A DNA stretch of 64,000 nucleotides, from the NCBI RefSeq assembly GCF_947501425.1, contig NZ_CANMVN010000007.1, positions 221,569 to 285,568 on the forward strand, given 5' to 3'. The first letter of the stretch is position 1. Each line of letters opens with the position of its first letter. A program made the translations under genes and the position numbers. Of the stretch, positions 26,732-35,771 are shown one piece after another. The notes under the pieces were generated by a model. It worked only from the letters and a program-made list of their open reading frames with translations, was not told the DNA's origin and did not search any database. The DNA comes from an uncultured Psychroserpens sp. Lineage in GTDB: Bacteria; Bacteroidota; Bacteroidia; Flavobacteriales; Flavobacteriaceae.

Positions 26732-27258
26732 TCTTTGCACACAACTTGTTGGTAGGTATCATAATTCAGTTTCGTTTTTATAAAACGTCCTGAGGTGTCA
26801 TCAAACGAACGACAATGCTCAATAGGTTTCGCGTATAAGTGTAAACTTATTGAACGGCCTTGATTAACATTCTTAAGTTTATGAAATCCTATTTTATCAT
26901 TCATGAATGATATTTGCTTAGGTGCTAATCTTTGAGAGCGCTCTTCTCTTAAATAATTTTGAGTATCTATAGTGTAATACACTTCCTGTAATTCACCTTT
27001 CATCATGTACACCCAACAATCTTCACCATCATGACCATGGATTGGCGTTTCTTGTCCAGCTTCCCAACATAATAAAATAAGTTCAAAAACATCATCTCTG
27101 TAGATACAGTTTCTCGTATATTTTTCTGAAGACCAACTTTCAACAGGTTGAAAGTCGATACCATCTAATCCAAAACTTCGTAACAAAATACTGTAATCTT
27201 CTTTAGAAGATTTCGACAATACATCTATTAAATCTTGAATGTGCTTTGGAGATTTCAA
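26728..27258 (-). CDS. Cysteine dioxygenase
   Basis: 176 residues, a single cupin. It oxidises L-cysteine to cysteine sulfinate with Fe(II) and O2. The Fe ligands are His74 and His76 (PIHGHDGEDCW) and His126 (GFHKL). Tyr47/Arg49 of YTRN fit the substrate carboxylate site. Cys81 and Tyr142 (SLHLY) line up with the Cys93-Tyr157 cross-link pair of mammalian CDO, whereas most bacterial CDOs have Gly at the Cys position. It is divergent from the PLP decarboxylase, with 93 nt between the starts. Confidence 0.92.
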   Translation of the reverse strand: MKSPKHIQDLIDVLSKSSKEDYSILLRSFGLDGIDFQPVESWSSEKYTRNCIYRDDVFELILLCWEAGQETPIHGHDGEDCWVYMMKGELQEVYYTIDTQNYLREERSQRLAPKQISFMNDKIGFHKLKNVNQGRSISLHLYAKPIEHCRSFDDTSGRFIKTKLNYDTYQQVVCKD

Positions 27259-27351
27259 TATGAACTATTGATATTTGAGGGTATTTTCATAATTTATCGG
27301 AAAATAGGAATAAATTTACAAAACGCCAAAATTTCAGAATTACCACATTTT

Positions 27352-28713
27352 ATGCAAAACGACTTAAACTTGTTTACCGAACTTGTTGAACTCCTGATTT
27401 CCGAAGAAAAAAACAATCCAGTAGCAACTCCAATTGATACCAATAAACTTTATAGCACTTTAGATCTTCAACTCAATGATGAACCAAGTATTGATAAAGA
27501 TTTTATTAGCACATTAAAAGATATCATTAAATCGACCCCAAAAACAGCATCTACCTCATTTTTTAATCAATTATTTGGAGGACGAATAGGTAGAGCAACC
27601 TTAGGCGATCTTTTAGCAGTTATGCTGAATAATAGCATGTATACTTACAAGGTAGCTGGACCTCAAGTTGGTATTGAAAAAATTATTCTCAGAACTATTT
27701 GCGATATGATCAAATATCCCGAATCTGCAGATGGCACTTTTGCCCCAGGCGGCTCCATGAGTAATTATATGGCAGTTTTAATGGCTCGGGATAAGTACAA
27801 TCCATTAGCGAGAACCAAAGGTATTTCAAATACAATGACCCTTTACACTTCGGAAGTTTCGCATTACTCAATTGCAAAAAACGCCTCTTTTATTGGCGTT
27901 GGAAGACACCAGGTTAGAACAGTAAAAACAAACCTTAAAGGGGAAATGCTAGTCGAAGATTTAGATGCTAAAATCTCTAAAGATATCGAAAACGGATATC
28001 AACCGTTTTTTGTTAATGCTACTGCCGGAACTACAGTTTTAGGCGCTTTTGATAATGTAGAAGCCATAAGTAAGGTCTGTAAAAAACACGATGTATGGCT
28101 TCATTTAGATGGTGCTTATTGCGGTGCAGTGATTTTTAGTGACACCTATAAACACTTGGTTAAAGGGATTGAACATACAGATTCATTTAGTGTTAATGCT
28201 CACAAAATGTTAGGCACACCTTTAAGTTGCTCTATTATTGTAACAAAAGATAAAAAGCATCTTTATGAATCGTTTTCAAATGAAGCAGAATACCTTTATC
28301 AAACTAATGATGACGATTTTAACTTAGGAAAAACATCGCTTCAGTGTGGTCGTAGAAATGATGCTTTAAAACTATGGACACTTTGGAAATCGGTTGGAAG
28401 TAAAGGATTGAAAACTATCGTTGACCATCAGTTTAAATTAGCAGAGATAGCCCGCAATTACATCAATAATCATCCTGATTACACCTTGTATAGTTTTGAA
28501 AACTCTATTTCTGTATGCTTTAACTATAAAAATATTTCAGCTAAAACCTTATGCACGTCTTTGTATGAAGCCTCTAGGCTTATGGTTGGCTTCGGAAATT
28601 TTAAAGACCAAAACTTTGTAAGAATGGTGACCATTAATACCGTTTTAAAGGAGAAAGATATCTTAAACTTCTTTAAAACCATTGAAAATTTTGCAAGTTC
28701 AACCGATTTATGA
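27352..28713 (+). CDS. PLP-dependent decarboxylase (probable cysteine sulfinate/aspartate-type)
   Basis: 453 residues, group II decarboxylase (GAD/CSAD family). PLP contacts: Lys285 in NAHKMLGTPL, Asp253 in HLDGAY, His171 in SEVSHYS; NATAGTTVLGAFD is a family block. The frame is open from 27235, but the ATG at 27352 starts the conserved region. With the cysteine dioxygenase beside it, the simplest role is decarboxylation of cysteine sulfinate to hypotaurine; glutamate or aspartate remain possible substrates. Confidence 0.85.
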   Translation: MQNDLNLFTELVELLISEEKNNPVATPIDTNKLYSTLDLQLNDEPSIDKDFISTLKDIIKSTPKTASTSFFNQLFGGRIGRATLGDLLAVMLNNSMYTYKVAGPQVGIEKIILRTICDMIKYPESADGTFAPGGSMSNYMAVLMARDKYNPLARTKGISNTMTLYTSEVSHYSIAKNASFIGVGRHQVRTVKTNLKGEMLVEDLDAKISKDIENGYQPFFVNATAGTTVLGAFDNVEAISKVCKKHDVWLHLDGAYCGAVIFSDTYKHLVKGIEHTDSFSVNAHKMLGTPLSCSIIVTKDKKHLYESFSNEAEYLYQTNDDDFNLGKTSLQCGRRNDALKLWTLWKSVGSKGLKTIVDHQFKLAEIARNYINNHPDYTLYSFENSISVCFNYKNISAKTLCTSLYEASRLMVGFGNFKDQNFVRMVTINTVLKEKDILNFFKTIENFASSTDL

Positions 28714-28797
28714 AACCATTAATCGTTTAGTATACTTAAATTATGTTAAAAATTTGCTTAATTTTAAAAAAGCAATAAAAATAGAAGGAAAATTAGT

Positions 28798-28805
28798 TAT
28801 TTTTG
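28798..28805 (+). promoter_or_regulatory. -7 element (TATTTTTG) of apaG
   Basis: An exact TAnnTTTG match 23 nt before apaG. A TTG lies about 40 nt upstream, too far for the normal spacing. Confidence 0.35.
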
Positions 28806-28828
28806 TATGCTATTATTGAGAATACCCC

Positions 28829-29215
28829 ATGGTTCAACAGGTTACAAGCGGCATAAAAATTTCGGTGGAAACATCATTTGAGGGTACATTTTATAAAAAC
28901 TATAAAGTGCACTTCGCCTTTGGCTATAAAGTAACCATTGAAAATCAAAGTAAAGACTCTGTTCAATTAAATTCGAGATACTGGAGAATTCTTGACGCAC
29001 TCAACAATGTTGACATTGTAGAAGGCGAAGGTGTTATCGGTAAAAAGCCTGTATTAAAACCAGGAGAATCCCACACTTATAATTCTGGATGTTTATTAAC
29101 ATCTCCATTTGGTGCCATGCAAGGACATTATAATATGGTAAACTTCACGAATACCAATAAGTTTAAAGTCATTATTCCTTCATTTAAATTAAGTGCACCT
29201 TTTGCTCTCAATTAA
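28829..29215 (+). CDS. apaG: ApaG (DUF525) protein
   Basis: 128 residues, an FN3-like beta-sandwich of the ApaG family. Diagnostic strands include FAFGYKVTIENQSKDSVQLNSRYWRI, VEGEGVIGKKPVLKPGESHTY and a GCLLTSPFGAMQGHYNMV tail. Its biochemical role is unsettled: it has been linked to Co2+/Mg2+ homeostasis and to Ap4A turnover. It converges closely with the gene at 29218. Confidence 0.92.
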   Translation: MVQQVTSGIKISVETSFEGTFYKNYKVHFAFGYKVTIENQSKDSVQLNSRYWRILDALNNVDIVEGEGVIGKKPVLKPGESHTYNSGCLLTSPFGAMQGHYNMVNFTNTNKFKVIIPSFKLSAPFALN

Positions 29216-29217
29216 TA

Positions 29218-30216
29218 TTAATCATAGTTTCCTAAATATTCAAATCTAAATGTGTCATTCTTTTGATTGATATGAAAGAATTGACAGTTTGAATAGTGAA
29301 TGAATTGATAAGTGTCGTCAAACTCAAACCCTTTTGATGAGATTTTGTAAACACCATCGCAATCCACATTTCCGTAGGGAGAAATTCGTCTGAAACGAAA
29401 TTCCTCATGACTTCCAATATGATGTAACTCAAACCAGGCTCCTGCAGCAATTCCACTTAACCATTGTGCATGATCATTTTTTATATCGTTGTGTTTTGGC
29501 TCCAACGTTCCAACTAAGCTTGGATTATAATCGGTAAGTGTATCTAAAAATAAGCGTCTATTCTCTTTACTAACCGTTGAATCAAATTCAGAAATCGCTC
29601 CTTTATCAGACACGAGATACACATGATCTTCTGTATCTGCAATAACAACATTACCTATAGTGCTTGGCGTAAAACTCTTAGACTTGATAAGTTTAGATTT
29701 AATATCGGCATTTGTAACGCTAGCAATAAGACTATCCGTTACAAATCTTGCACAATTACAAGCCTCTTTGATAAAAGCAGCATACCTTATAAATCCTAAA
29801 TTCTGCATTTTAGTAATATGAGTTCTTGCTTTTTTATAGTCAATAGCATTACAAACTGAAGCATACAAATCGCCATCACCATGAGTAAGTTTTGGATGTG
29901 TTCCTAAAAACTTTAGAATCTTATCCAAATTTTTGATCTGATCATTTTCAATTTCAGCTTTCAATGGAAAATTCAACTCAAAATCAGTCTCTCTACCTCT
30001 AACACGACCATTAGGTGAGGAAGTTATATATCTACCAAAATCGTGATATTCTAAAACTCCTGTAGACTTATTGATTAAAACCAAAGCTGCATGACCTGCT
30101 CTGACATGCTTCTTATTTCCAACAAATAAAAACCTCAGAAAAGGAGAATACCATTCTTCTGCATGAGAGACAATAGTTTCAGGGTAAGCAAGTGTTAGGA
30201 TTATTCCGTCGTTCAT
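29218..30216 (-). CDS. DUF6695-like protein
   Basis: 332 residues, cytosolic by sequence (no signal). Recognisable segments: ILTLAYPETIVSHAEEWYSPF at the start, KHVRAGHAALVLI with YHDFGRYITS, and KEACNCARFVTDSL. The His in GHAA and the Cys in CNCARF give the pattern of an NlpC/P60-like or papain-like transglutaminase fold (inference). This gene is commonly beside pruA and apaG in flavobacteria, from memory, and is annotated only as a domain of unknown function. Confidence 0.65.
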   Translation of the reverse strand: MNDGIILTLAYPETIVSHAEEWYSPFLRFLFVGNKKHVRAGHAALVLINKSTGVLEYHDFGRYITSSPNGRVRGRETDFELNFPLKAEIENDQIKNLDKILKFLGTHPKLTHGDGDLYASVCNAIDYKKARTHITKMQNLGFIRYAAFIKEACNCARFVTDSLIASVTNADIKSKLIKSKSFTPSTIGNVVIADTEDHVYLVSDKGAISEFDSTVSKENRRLFLDTLTDYNPSLVGTLEPKHNDIKNDHAQWLSGIAAGAWFELHHIGSHEEFRFRRISPYGNVDCDGVYKISSKGFEFDDTYQFIHYSNCQFFHINQKNDTFRFEYLGNYD

Positions 30217-30281
30217 AAAAAAAATATTGACAGCAACTTACAAAAAATTACGCAGTATTTTAACCTTGTTTTAATAGTCCT

Positions 30282-30314
30282 TTGTCTATTAGTCATCAAA
30301 AAATCGTACCTTTG
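30282..30314 (+). promoter_or_regulatory. Consensus promoter of pruA
   Basis: TTG (30282-30284), a 22-nt spacer and TACCTTTG (30307-30314), both in agreement with the Bacteroidota consensus. It lies 41 nt before pruA. Confidence 0.65.
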
Positions 30315-30355
30315 CAGCTTCAAAAGAATAACCAATTTTTAAACTAAAATTTAAG

Positions 30356-31981
30356 ATGGGAAAAGGATTTTTCAACGTACCAGTAGCTATAAATGAGCCT
30401 GTAAAATCTTATGCTCCAGGAAGTCCTGAGCGTGATGCAGTTTTAGAGGCCTACCAAACCATGTGGAATACTAAAACTGATGTTCCACTGTATATCAACG
30501 GTAAAGATGTTAAGACAGACAATACGAATACCATGTCTGCACCTCACGACCACCAACATGTTGTTGGAACATATCATTTAGCTGAAAAATCTCATGTTGA
30601 AGATGCTATTTCCACAGCATTAGAAGCAAGAAAAACGTGGTCTCAGTTACCATGGGAACAACGCGCTGGAATTTTCTTAAAAGCAGCAGAATTAATTGCC
30701 GGACCATATAGAGCAAAAATTAATGCTGCAACTATGATTGCTCAATCAAAAACAGTACATCAAGCAGAAATTGATGCTGCTTGTGAGTTGATAGATTTCT
30801 TACGTTTCAATGTTCAGTTCATGACAGATATCTATCATGAACAACCAGAAAGCACAAGTGATGCTTGGAATAGATTAGAGTACAGACCATTAGAAGGATT
30901 TACCTATGCTGTAACACCTTTTAACTTTACAGCTATAGCTGCAAACTTACCTGCTTGTATGGCAATGATGGGGAATGTAGTAGTTTGGAAACCGAGTGAC
31001 AGTCAGATTTTCTCTGCAAAAGTCATCATGGATGTATTCAAAGAGGCTGGAGTCCCTCCGGGAGTTGTAAACGTCGTTTTTGGTGATCCTGTTATGATTA
31101 CTGATACTGTAATGGATAGTCCAGACTTTTCAGGTCTACATTTCACAGGGTCAACATTTATCTTCAAAGAACTTTGGAAAAAAATAGGAAATAACATCCA
31201 CAACTATAAGACTTATCCAAGAATTGTTGGAGAAACTGGTGGTAAAGATTTTATCGTTGCACATAAATCTGCTAACCCTATACAAGTAGCTACTGCTATT
31301 TCAAGAGGAGCTTTTGAATTTCAAGGACAAAAATGTAGTGCTGCCTCAAGAGCCTATATTCCATCAAATCTTTGGGACACAGTGAAATCTCGTGTTATTG
31401 AAGATGTAAAATCATTTAAAATGGGTTCCCCAGAAGATTTAAGTAATTTTATAACTGCAGTAATTCATGAAGGTTCGTTTGACAAATTAGCTAAATACAT
31501 TGATCAGGCTAAAAGTGATGCTGATGCTGAAATCATCATAGGAGGAAATTACGATAAGAGTAAAGGTTATTTTATTGAACCTACAGTTATTGTAACAAAA
31601 GATCCAAAATACACGACGATGTGTACAGAGTTATTTGGACCAGTAATCACAATATATGTATATGACGAGGACCAATATTCTGAGACTTTAAAACTTGTTG
31701 ATGAAACCAGTGAATATGCTCTAACTGGAGCTATCTTGGCAACCGATAGATATGCCATACAGGAAGCGACCAAGGCACTTCAAAATTGTGCAGGGAATTT
31801 TTACATCAATGACAAACCTACTGGAGCTGTTGTTGGACAGCAACCATTTGGTGGTGCCAGAGCCTCTGGAACTAATGACAAAGCGGGAAGCGCCCTTAAC
31901 CTATTGCGTTGGGTGTCGCCAAGAATGATTAAAGAGACCTTTGTAACTCCAACAGACTATCGCTATCCGTTCTTAGGTTAA
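30356..31981 (+). CDS. pruA: L-glutamate gamma-semialdehyde (1-pyrroline-5-carboxylate) dehydrogenase
   Basis: 541 residues, the mitochondrial-type P5CDH length, without a fused proline dehydrogenase. It oxidises glutamate semialdehyde to glutamate with NAD+ in proline catabolism. General base Glu293 (VGETGGKDF) and catalytic Cys327 (GQKCSAASR) are present, as are VTPFNFTAI and WKPSDS. Monocistronic, ended by its own terminator. Confidence 0.96.
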   Translation: MGKGFFNVPVAINEPVKSYAPGSPERDAVLEAYQTMWNTKTDVPLYINGKDVKTDNTNTMSAPHDHQHVVGTYHLAEKSHVEDAISTALEARKTWSQLPWEQRAGIFLKAAELIAGPYRAKINAATMIAQSKTVHQAEIDAACELIDFLRFNVQFMTDIYHEQPESTSDAWNRLEYRPLEGFTYAVTPFNFTAIAANLPACMAMMGNVVVWKPSDSQIFSAKVIMDVFKEAGVPPGVVNVVFGDPVMITDTVMDSPDFSGLHFTGSTFIFKELWKKIGNNIHNYKTYPRIVGETGGKDFIVAHKSANPIQVATAISRGAFEFQGQKCSAASRAYIPSNLWDTVKSRVIEDVKSFKMGSPEDLSNFITAVIHEGSFDKLAKYIDQAKSDADAEIIIGGNYDKSKGYFIEPTVIVTKDPKYTTMCTELFGPVITIYVYDEDQYSETLKLVDETSEYALTGAILATDRYAIQEATKALQNCAGNFYINDKPTGAVVGQQPFGGARASGTNDKAGSALNLLRWVSPRMIKETFVTPTDYRYPFLG

Positions 31982-31998
31982 AATAATTAATAACGATT

Positions 31999-32037
31999 AA
32001 AAAAACCCTCTTACTTAACAGTTTGAGGATTTTTTTT
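31999..32037 (+). terminator. Terminator of pruA
   Basis: AAAAAAACCCTC ... GAGGATTTTTTTT, an A/T-extended hairpin with a T-tract. It lies 17 nt after the pruA stop. Confidence 0.8.
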
Positions 32038-32123
32038 GCTTTTCATCCTAAAACATTCAATAACACTTAATTAACTAAGTGAAACTTTGTATCTTGTTTG
32101 TCATAACTATTAATTAATCGATT

Positions 32124-33914
32124 ATGATAAAAAAATACACTTTATTTTTTCTAACCCTCCCTCTTTTCATGCAAGCACAAATTGTAGAATTTGAATCTAC
32201 TGTTGCAGCTGATTTGAGTGCTTATACAGCAATCGATAATACTGTGACAAGTTTTGCTGGTCTTGGGGAATATGAAATTTTCCTCGATACTGATACTGGC
32301 GTCTTAGATAAGCCAATCATTCTTGTGGATGGATTTGACCCAGGAGACACTAGAACTATTCCTGGACTTTATAGTTTATTAGATTTTACTGGATCTCAAG
32401 GCAACCAAAATCTTGCCGATCTTGTTAGAGCTCAAGGATTTGATGTGGTAATCTTAAATTTCCCATCTTACTTTAGGCTCAGTGACAATACATTATTAAA
32501 TATTGATGATGCTACAGATGTTAATGCTGATACTGTTATTGATGAAGCAGATTATCCTGGTAGTACTCTTGTTAATGGTGGAGCTGATTTTATAGAACGA
32601 AACTCCATGCTTCTCATTGATCTAATCAACACATTGAATGCAGATAAAGTAGGAGATGAAGAACTCGTTATTATTGGCCCAAGTATGGGAGGTTTGATTT
32701 CTCGATATGCTCTGAATTTTATGGAAGAAGACAGTCAAGATCCTGAAACAAGATTATGGATTTCTTTTGACTCACCTCATCTTGGCGCTAATGTGCCTAT
32801 TGGATTTCAACATCAATTTAATTTTCTAGGTTTTGGCTTAGGTGAAGACCTAAACGTTACAGAGCTTCAAGGTATTGTAAACGGACTTTTGAAGTCGCCA
32901 GCTGCAAGACAATTATTGGTAGATCACTTTGAAACCCATTTAGCGTCTGGAAGTGAAGTCTCCTTTGATCCTACGAAATTATTACCTGAGGCGCATCCTT
33001 ACAGAGGTGTTTTTGATGCAGACATCAATTCGTTGACACCAACAGGATTTCCACAGAGTACAAGAAATGTATCTATAATAAATGGTAGTGGAATTGGTAA
33101 TGCTTATCAATCAATTGCCGGAACTGATGTTACGTCAGGATTTCCTGTAATATCAGGCACCTTTCAAGACGTTGGACCATCTACTGATGCTACAATTGAA
33201 ATCAACCTTACACCATCTATTGGATCAACTGCTCAGGTGAGTAGAGTACTAGTTCAGTTTTTAGGATTCATAACACTTTTTGATGAGATAGCTTTCTCTG
33301 AAGCACCTACATTTACAAATGGTGTTGATGCCGCTTCAGGAGGACTTTTTGATCTGGGTGCATTTACTTCAGGTCTTGGAGGAGATCCATTAATTGATAA
33401 TTTCTTATCTGCTTTAATGCTAGATAAATTTAGTTTTATTCCTTCAGTAAGTGGTATGGCTTTAGAGTCTGTTCCTAATGGTGAAGTGAACTGGTTTCAC
33501 AATATTAATTTGGGTGATCCAGGTAGTTCTGGAGATACAGTAAACAGCACGCCTTTTGTTAACTGGTATATGCCTGATGACAATGAAAATCATGTCTTAC
33601 TCACAGAACAAAATGTTGCTTTTGCGCTAAGTGAAATTATTCCAGAAACATTATCTAATACTGATTTTGAGAATATCACTTCAATTAAAATTGAACGAAA
33701 CCCAATTGAAGACGAATTAGCTATACTTAGTAATAAAGTACTTGATAATGTGAATATTGCTTTAGTTGATATTACAGGTAAAATTGTATTCAACTCCAAT
33801 CAAACATTGGAAAGCCGAACAACACTTCCGTTAAATTTAGATACTGGAATGTATATTCTCAATTTACAAACCAAAGACAATTATAACTACCGAACCAAGA
33901 TTATCGTAAAATAA
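32124..33914 (+). CDS. T9SS-secreted lipase-like alpha/beta hydrolase
   Basis: 596 residues: signal peptide (MIKKYTLFFLTLPLFMQAQ), an alpha/beta-hydrolase domain with the strand ILVDGFDPGD and nucleophile elbow GPSMGG (Ser187), a DVNADTVIDEAD loop at 132-143, and a C-terminal type A T9SS sorting domain (about residues 518-596: IKIERNPIEDELAI, NIALVDITGKIV, GMYILNLQT, KIIVK). It would be exported through the outer membrane and anchored or released. Lipase/esterase activity is inferred from the elbow; the rest of the triad is not assigned. Confidence 0.85.
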   Translation: MIKKYTLFFLTLPLFMQAQIVEFESTVAADLSAYTAIDNTVTSFAGLGEYEIFLDTDTGVLDKPIILVDGFDPGDTRTIPGLYSLLDFTGSQGNQNLADLVRAQGFDVVILNFPSYFRLSDNTLLNIDDATDVNADTVIDEADYPGSTLVNGGADFIERNSMLLIDLINTLNADKVGDEELVIIGPSMGGLISRYALNFMEEDSQDPETRLWISFDSPHLGANVPIGFQHQFNFLGFGLGEDLNVTELQGIVNGLLKSPAARQLLVDHFETHLASGSEVSFDPTKLLPEAHPYRGVFDADINSLTPTGFPQSTRNVSIINGSGIGNAYQSIAGTDVTSGFPVISGTFQDVGPSTDATIEINLTPSIGSTAQVSRVLVQFLGFITLFDEIAFSEAPTFTNGVDAASGGLFDLGAFTSGLGGDPLIDNFLSALMLDKFSFIPSVSGMALESVPNGEVNWFHNINLGDPGSSGDTVNSTPFVNWYMPDDNENHVLLTEQNVAFALSEIIPETLSNTDFENITSIKIERNPIEDELAILSNKVLDNVNIALVDITGKIVFNSNQTLESRTTLPLNLDTGMYILNLQTKDNYNYRTKIIVK

Positions 33915-33920
33915 TCACAT

Positions 33921-33953
33921 AAGCCCTAATGATTTCGTTAGGGCTTTTTTTTT
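33921..33953 (+). terminator. Terminator of the T9SS lipase gene
   Basis: A 9-bp stem AAGCCCTAA/TTAGGGCTT with an 8-nt loop, then T9. It begins 6 nt after the stop. Confidence 0.9.
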
Positions 33954-34001
33954 ATTCTTTTTTCACTGTAAGTTTTACTGGCGTTTTTCTACAAACAAGT
34001 T

Positions 34002-34622
34002 ATGATTATTTCATTTTTCATAATTGGTGTAATTGCTAGTACTGTTGGAGCACTGCCTTTAGGCGCGTCAAATATAGCTGTAATCAATACAACCATTAAA
34101 GAGAATACTAAGCAAGCATTTAAAATAGCAATTACTGCTGGTATATCTGAGGTCATACTCTCTTACTATGCATTGCATTGCAATATGGCCGTTAAAGATT
34201 TCTTTGACAGAAACATGTGGATTCAAATTGTAATTGTGATCATTTTAATGGTTATTGGCAGCTATCTTATCTTCAAAAGCAAGAAAGAAGAACGCGTTAA
34301 GCCTAGCAGACTTTCAAGATCTAAATATGCTACAGGCTTTCTATTAGGTATTTTAAATCCTCCTGTCTTAATTTACTGGATTGTAGCTTTTGGCACCATC
34401 AACAATAATAACTTAATACTTTCATTGAGTTCTTCGTTATTTGTACTATTCTTATTTTTTGCAGGTGTTTACACAGGAAAGGTTGCTACTCTATATTTGT
34501 ATAGTAAGTTTAGTTTGGCTATTAAGAACAGAGTTCAGAATATAACGCTTGTCATTAATAAAGTAACTGGTGTATTACTAATAATCATTGGTTTAGCACA
34601 AGCCATAAAACTGAGTTTTTAA
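34002..34622 (+). CDS. LysE-family amino-acid exporter
   Basis: 206 residues, about six membrane helices. The N-terminal PLGASNIAVINTTIKEN carries the LysE/RhtB G-x-x-N/A pattern, and the FLLGILNPPVLIYWIVAF helix carries the second conserved Asn-Pro. Acts as an efflux carrier for amino acids or related solutes; the substrate cannot be read from sequence. Convergent with the 77-residue gene 4 nt away. Confidence 0.87.
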   Translation: MIISFFIIGVIASTVGALPLGASNIAVINTTIKENTKQAFKIAITAGISEVILSYYALHCNMAVKDFFDRNMWIQIVIVIILMVIGSYLIFKSKKEERVKPSRLSRSKYATGFLLGILNPPVLIYWIVAFGTINNNNLILSLSSSLFVLFLFFAGVYTGKVATLYLYSKFSLAIKNRVQNITLVINKVTGVLLIIIGLAQAIKLSF

Positions 34623-34626
34623 TAAT

Positions 34627-34860
34627 TTACCTATAGTTTTCCATTCTACCAATTGGGTGATCTTCGTAATAATCCTCAAACGTTTTCTCAGTTGTATAAT
34701 TATCGGTAAGCACCTTATACACCATAATAACGACAAAAACCTGACCCAAACAAGTTAAGTAAAACACCCAATTTAAGGGCATATCTAAGGCAGCTGCAAT
34801 TGTTATAGTTATCAATAGCATTGTGGTTAAAACCACATAAAACATCACTGGAAACTTCAT
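34627..34860 (-). CDS. Small two-helix membrane protein
   Basis: 77 residues: two hydrophobic segments (about 6-24 and 30-49, separated by DMPLNW), then a conserved-looking polar tail FEDYYEDHPIGRMENYR. I recall short membrane proteins of this form as conserved in flavobacteria but have no family name or function. It is upstream of no visible partner and converges on the LysE gene. Confidence 0.6.
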   Translation of the reverse strand: MKFPVMFYVVLTTMLLITITIAAALDMPLNWVFYLTCLGQVFVVIMVYKVLTDNYTTEKTFEDYYEDHPIGRMENYR

Positions 34861-34933
34861 AGCATTTTTATTTACAAGATACTAAATAACAGCTATTTGA
34901 GAAGTCTGATAAATTATAAAATAAAGTTAATCT

Positions 34934-35728
34934 TTAGCCAATTGAGAACTTAATCACCAGGCCTTCATTCCCACGAATGTTAAAAACAGTATCATCTTCG
35001 AAAATCAGATATTGTCCTTTAATACCAGTAAGTTTTCCTGTATATCGCTGTGCTTTTATGATATTAAGACTTTTGGGTTTTTCAGGGTATTTATGTACAG
35101 GAAACACAAGATTAGTTTCAGTGTTTGAGGCTATATAATACTCTAAGGCTTCTTCAGGAATATATTCTTTAAGTCGTTCGCGCCATTCAACCAAGTTTTC
35201 ATCTTCTATATCATTCTTTAACATTTTTCTCCAATTGGTTTTATCTGCTACGTGATCTTTGAGTGCCACTTCTGTAATTCCTGCAAGATATCGGTTGGGA
35301 ACTTCAACTATTTCAATAGCTTCATGTGCGCCTTGGTCTATCCACCGGGTTGGCACTTGAGATTTTCGTGTCACACCAACTTTAACATTACTAGAATTAG
35401 CCAGATAAACAATATGAGGTTGTAGTTGCACTTTTTTCTCATACTCTAAATCTCTATCTTCTTTATCTAAATGTGCAGTACTTAATTCAGGTCGCATGAT
35501 CCAGTCTCCAGCTTGAGGAATATCAAAAAAATCGTCTTTACAAAAGCCTTGACGATAAATTGGTTTATCTAATCCACATTTTAAACATTGGTATTTCACA
35601 AATTCCATAGTTATCGTTTTATCTAATAACTGATTCATATTCAGGAAATCATTTTCGAGTATTAGATAATATTGGATAGGTTCTGAAAACTCGGTTTCCA
35701 TTTTTGTTAAAACACCTTGATAAAACAT
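34934..35728 (-). CDS. DUF2797 protein
   Basis: 264 residues, cytosolic. An N-terminal cysteine cluster (CLKC near residues 48-51, then CKDD) is probably zinc-binding. The middle segment HIVYLANSSNVKVGVTRKSQVPTRWIDQGA is the DUF2797 core and looks GIY-YIG-like. Function unknown. Divergent from the GH3 gene, a neighbourhood I recall in other Flavobacteriaceae. Confidence 0.82.
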   Translation of the reverse strand: MFYQGVLTKMETEFSEPIQYYLILENDFLNMNQLLDKTITMEFVKYQCLKCGLDKPIYRQGFCKDDFFDIPQAGDWIMRPELSTAHLDKEDRDLEYEKKVQLQPHIVYLANSSNVKVGVTRKSQVPTRWIDQGAHEAIEIVEVPNRYLAGITEVALKDHVADKTNWRKMLKNDIEDENLVEWRERLKEYIPEEALEYYIASNTETNLVFPVHKYPEKPKSLNIIKAQRYTGKLTGIKGQYLIFEDDTVFNIRGNEGLVIKFSIG

Positions 35729-35771
35729 ATTAAAAAAAGTATTATTTTTAGTGCTTAAAGATACTATAAAA

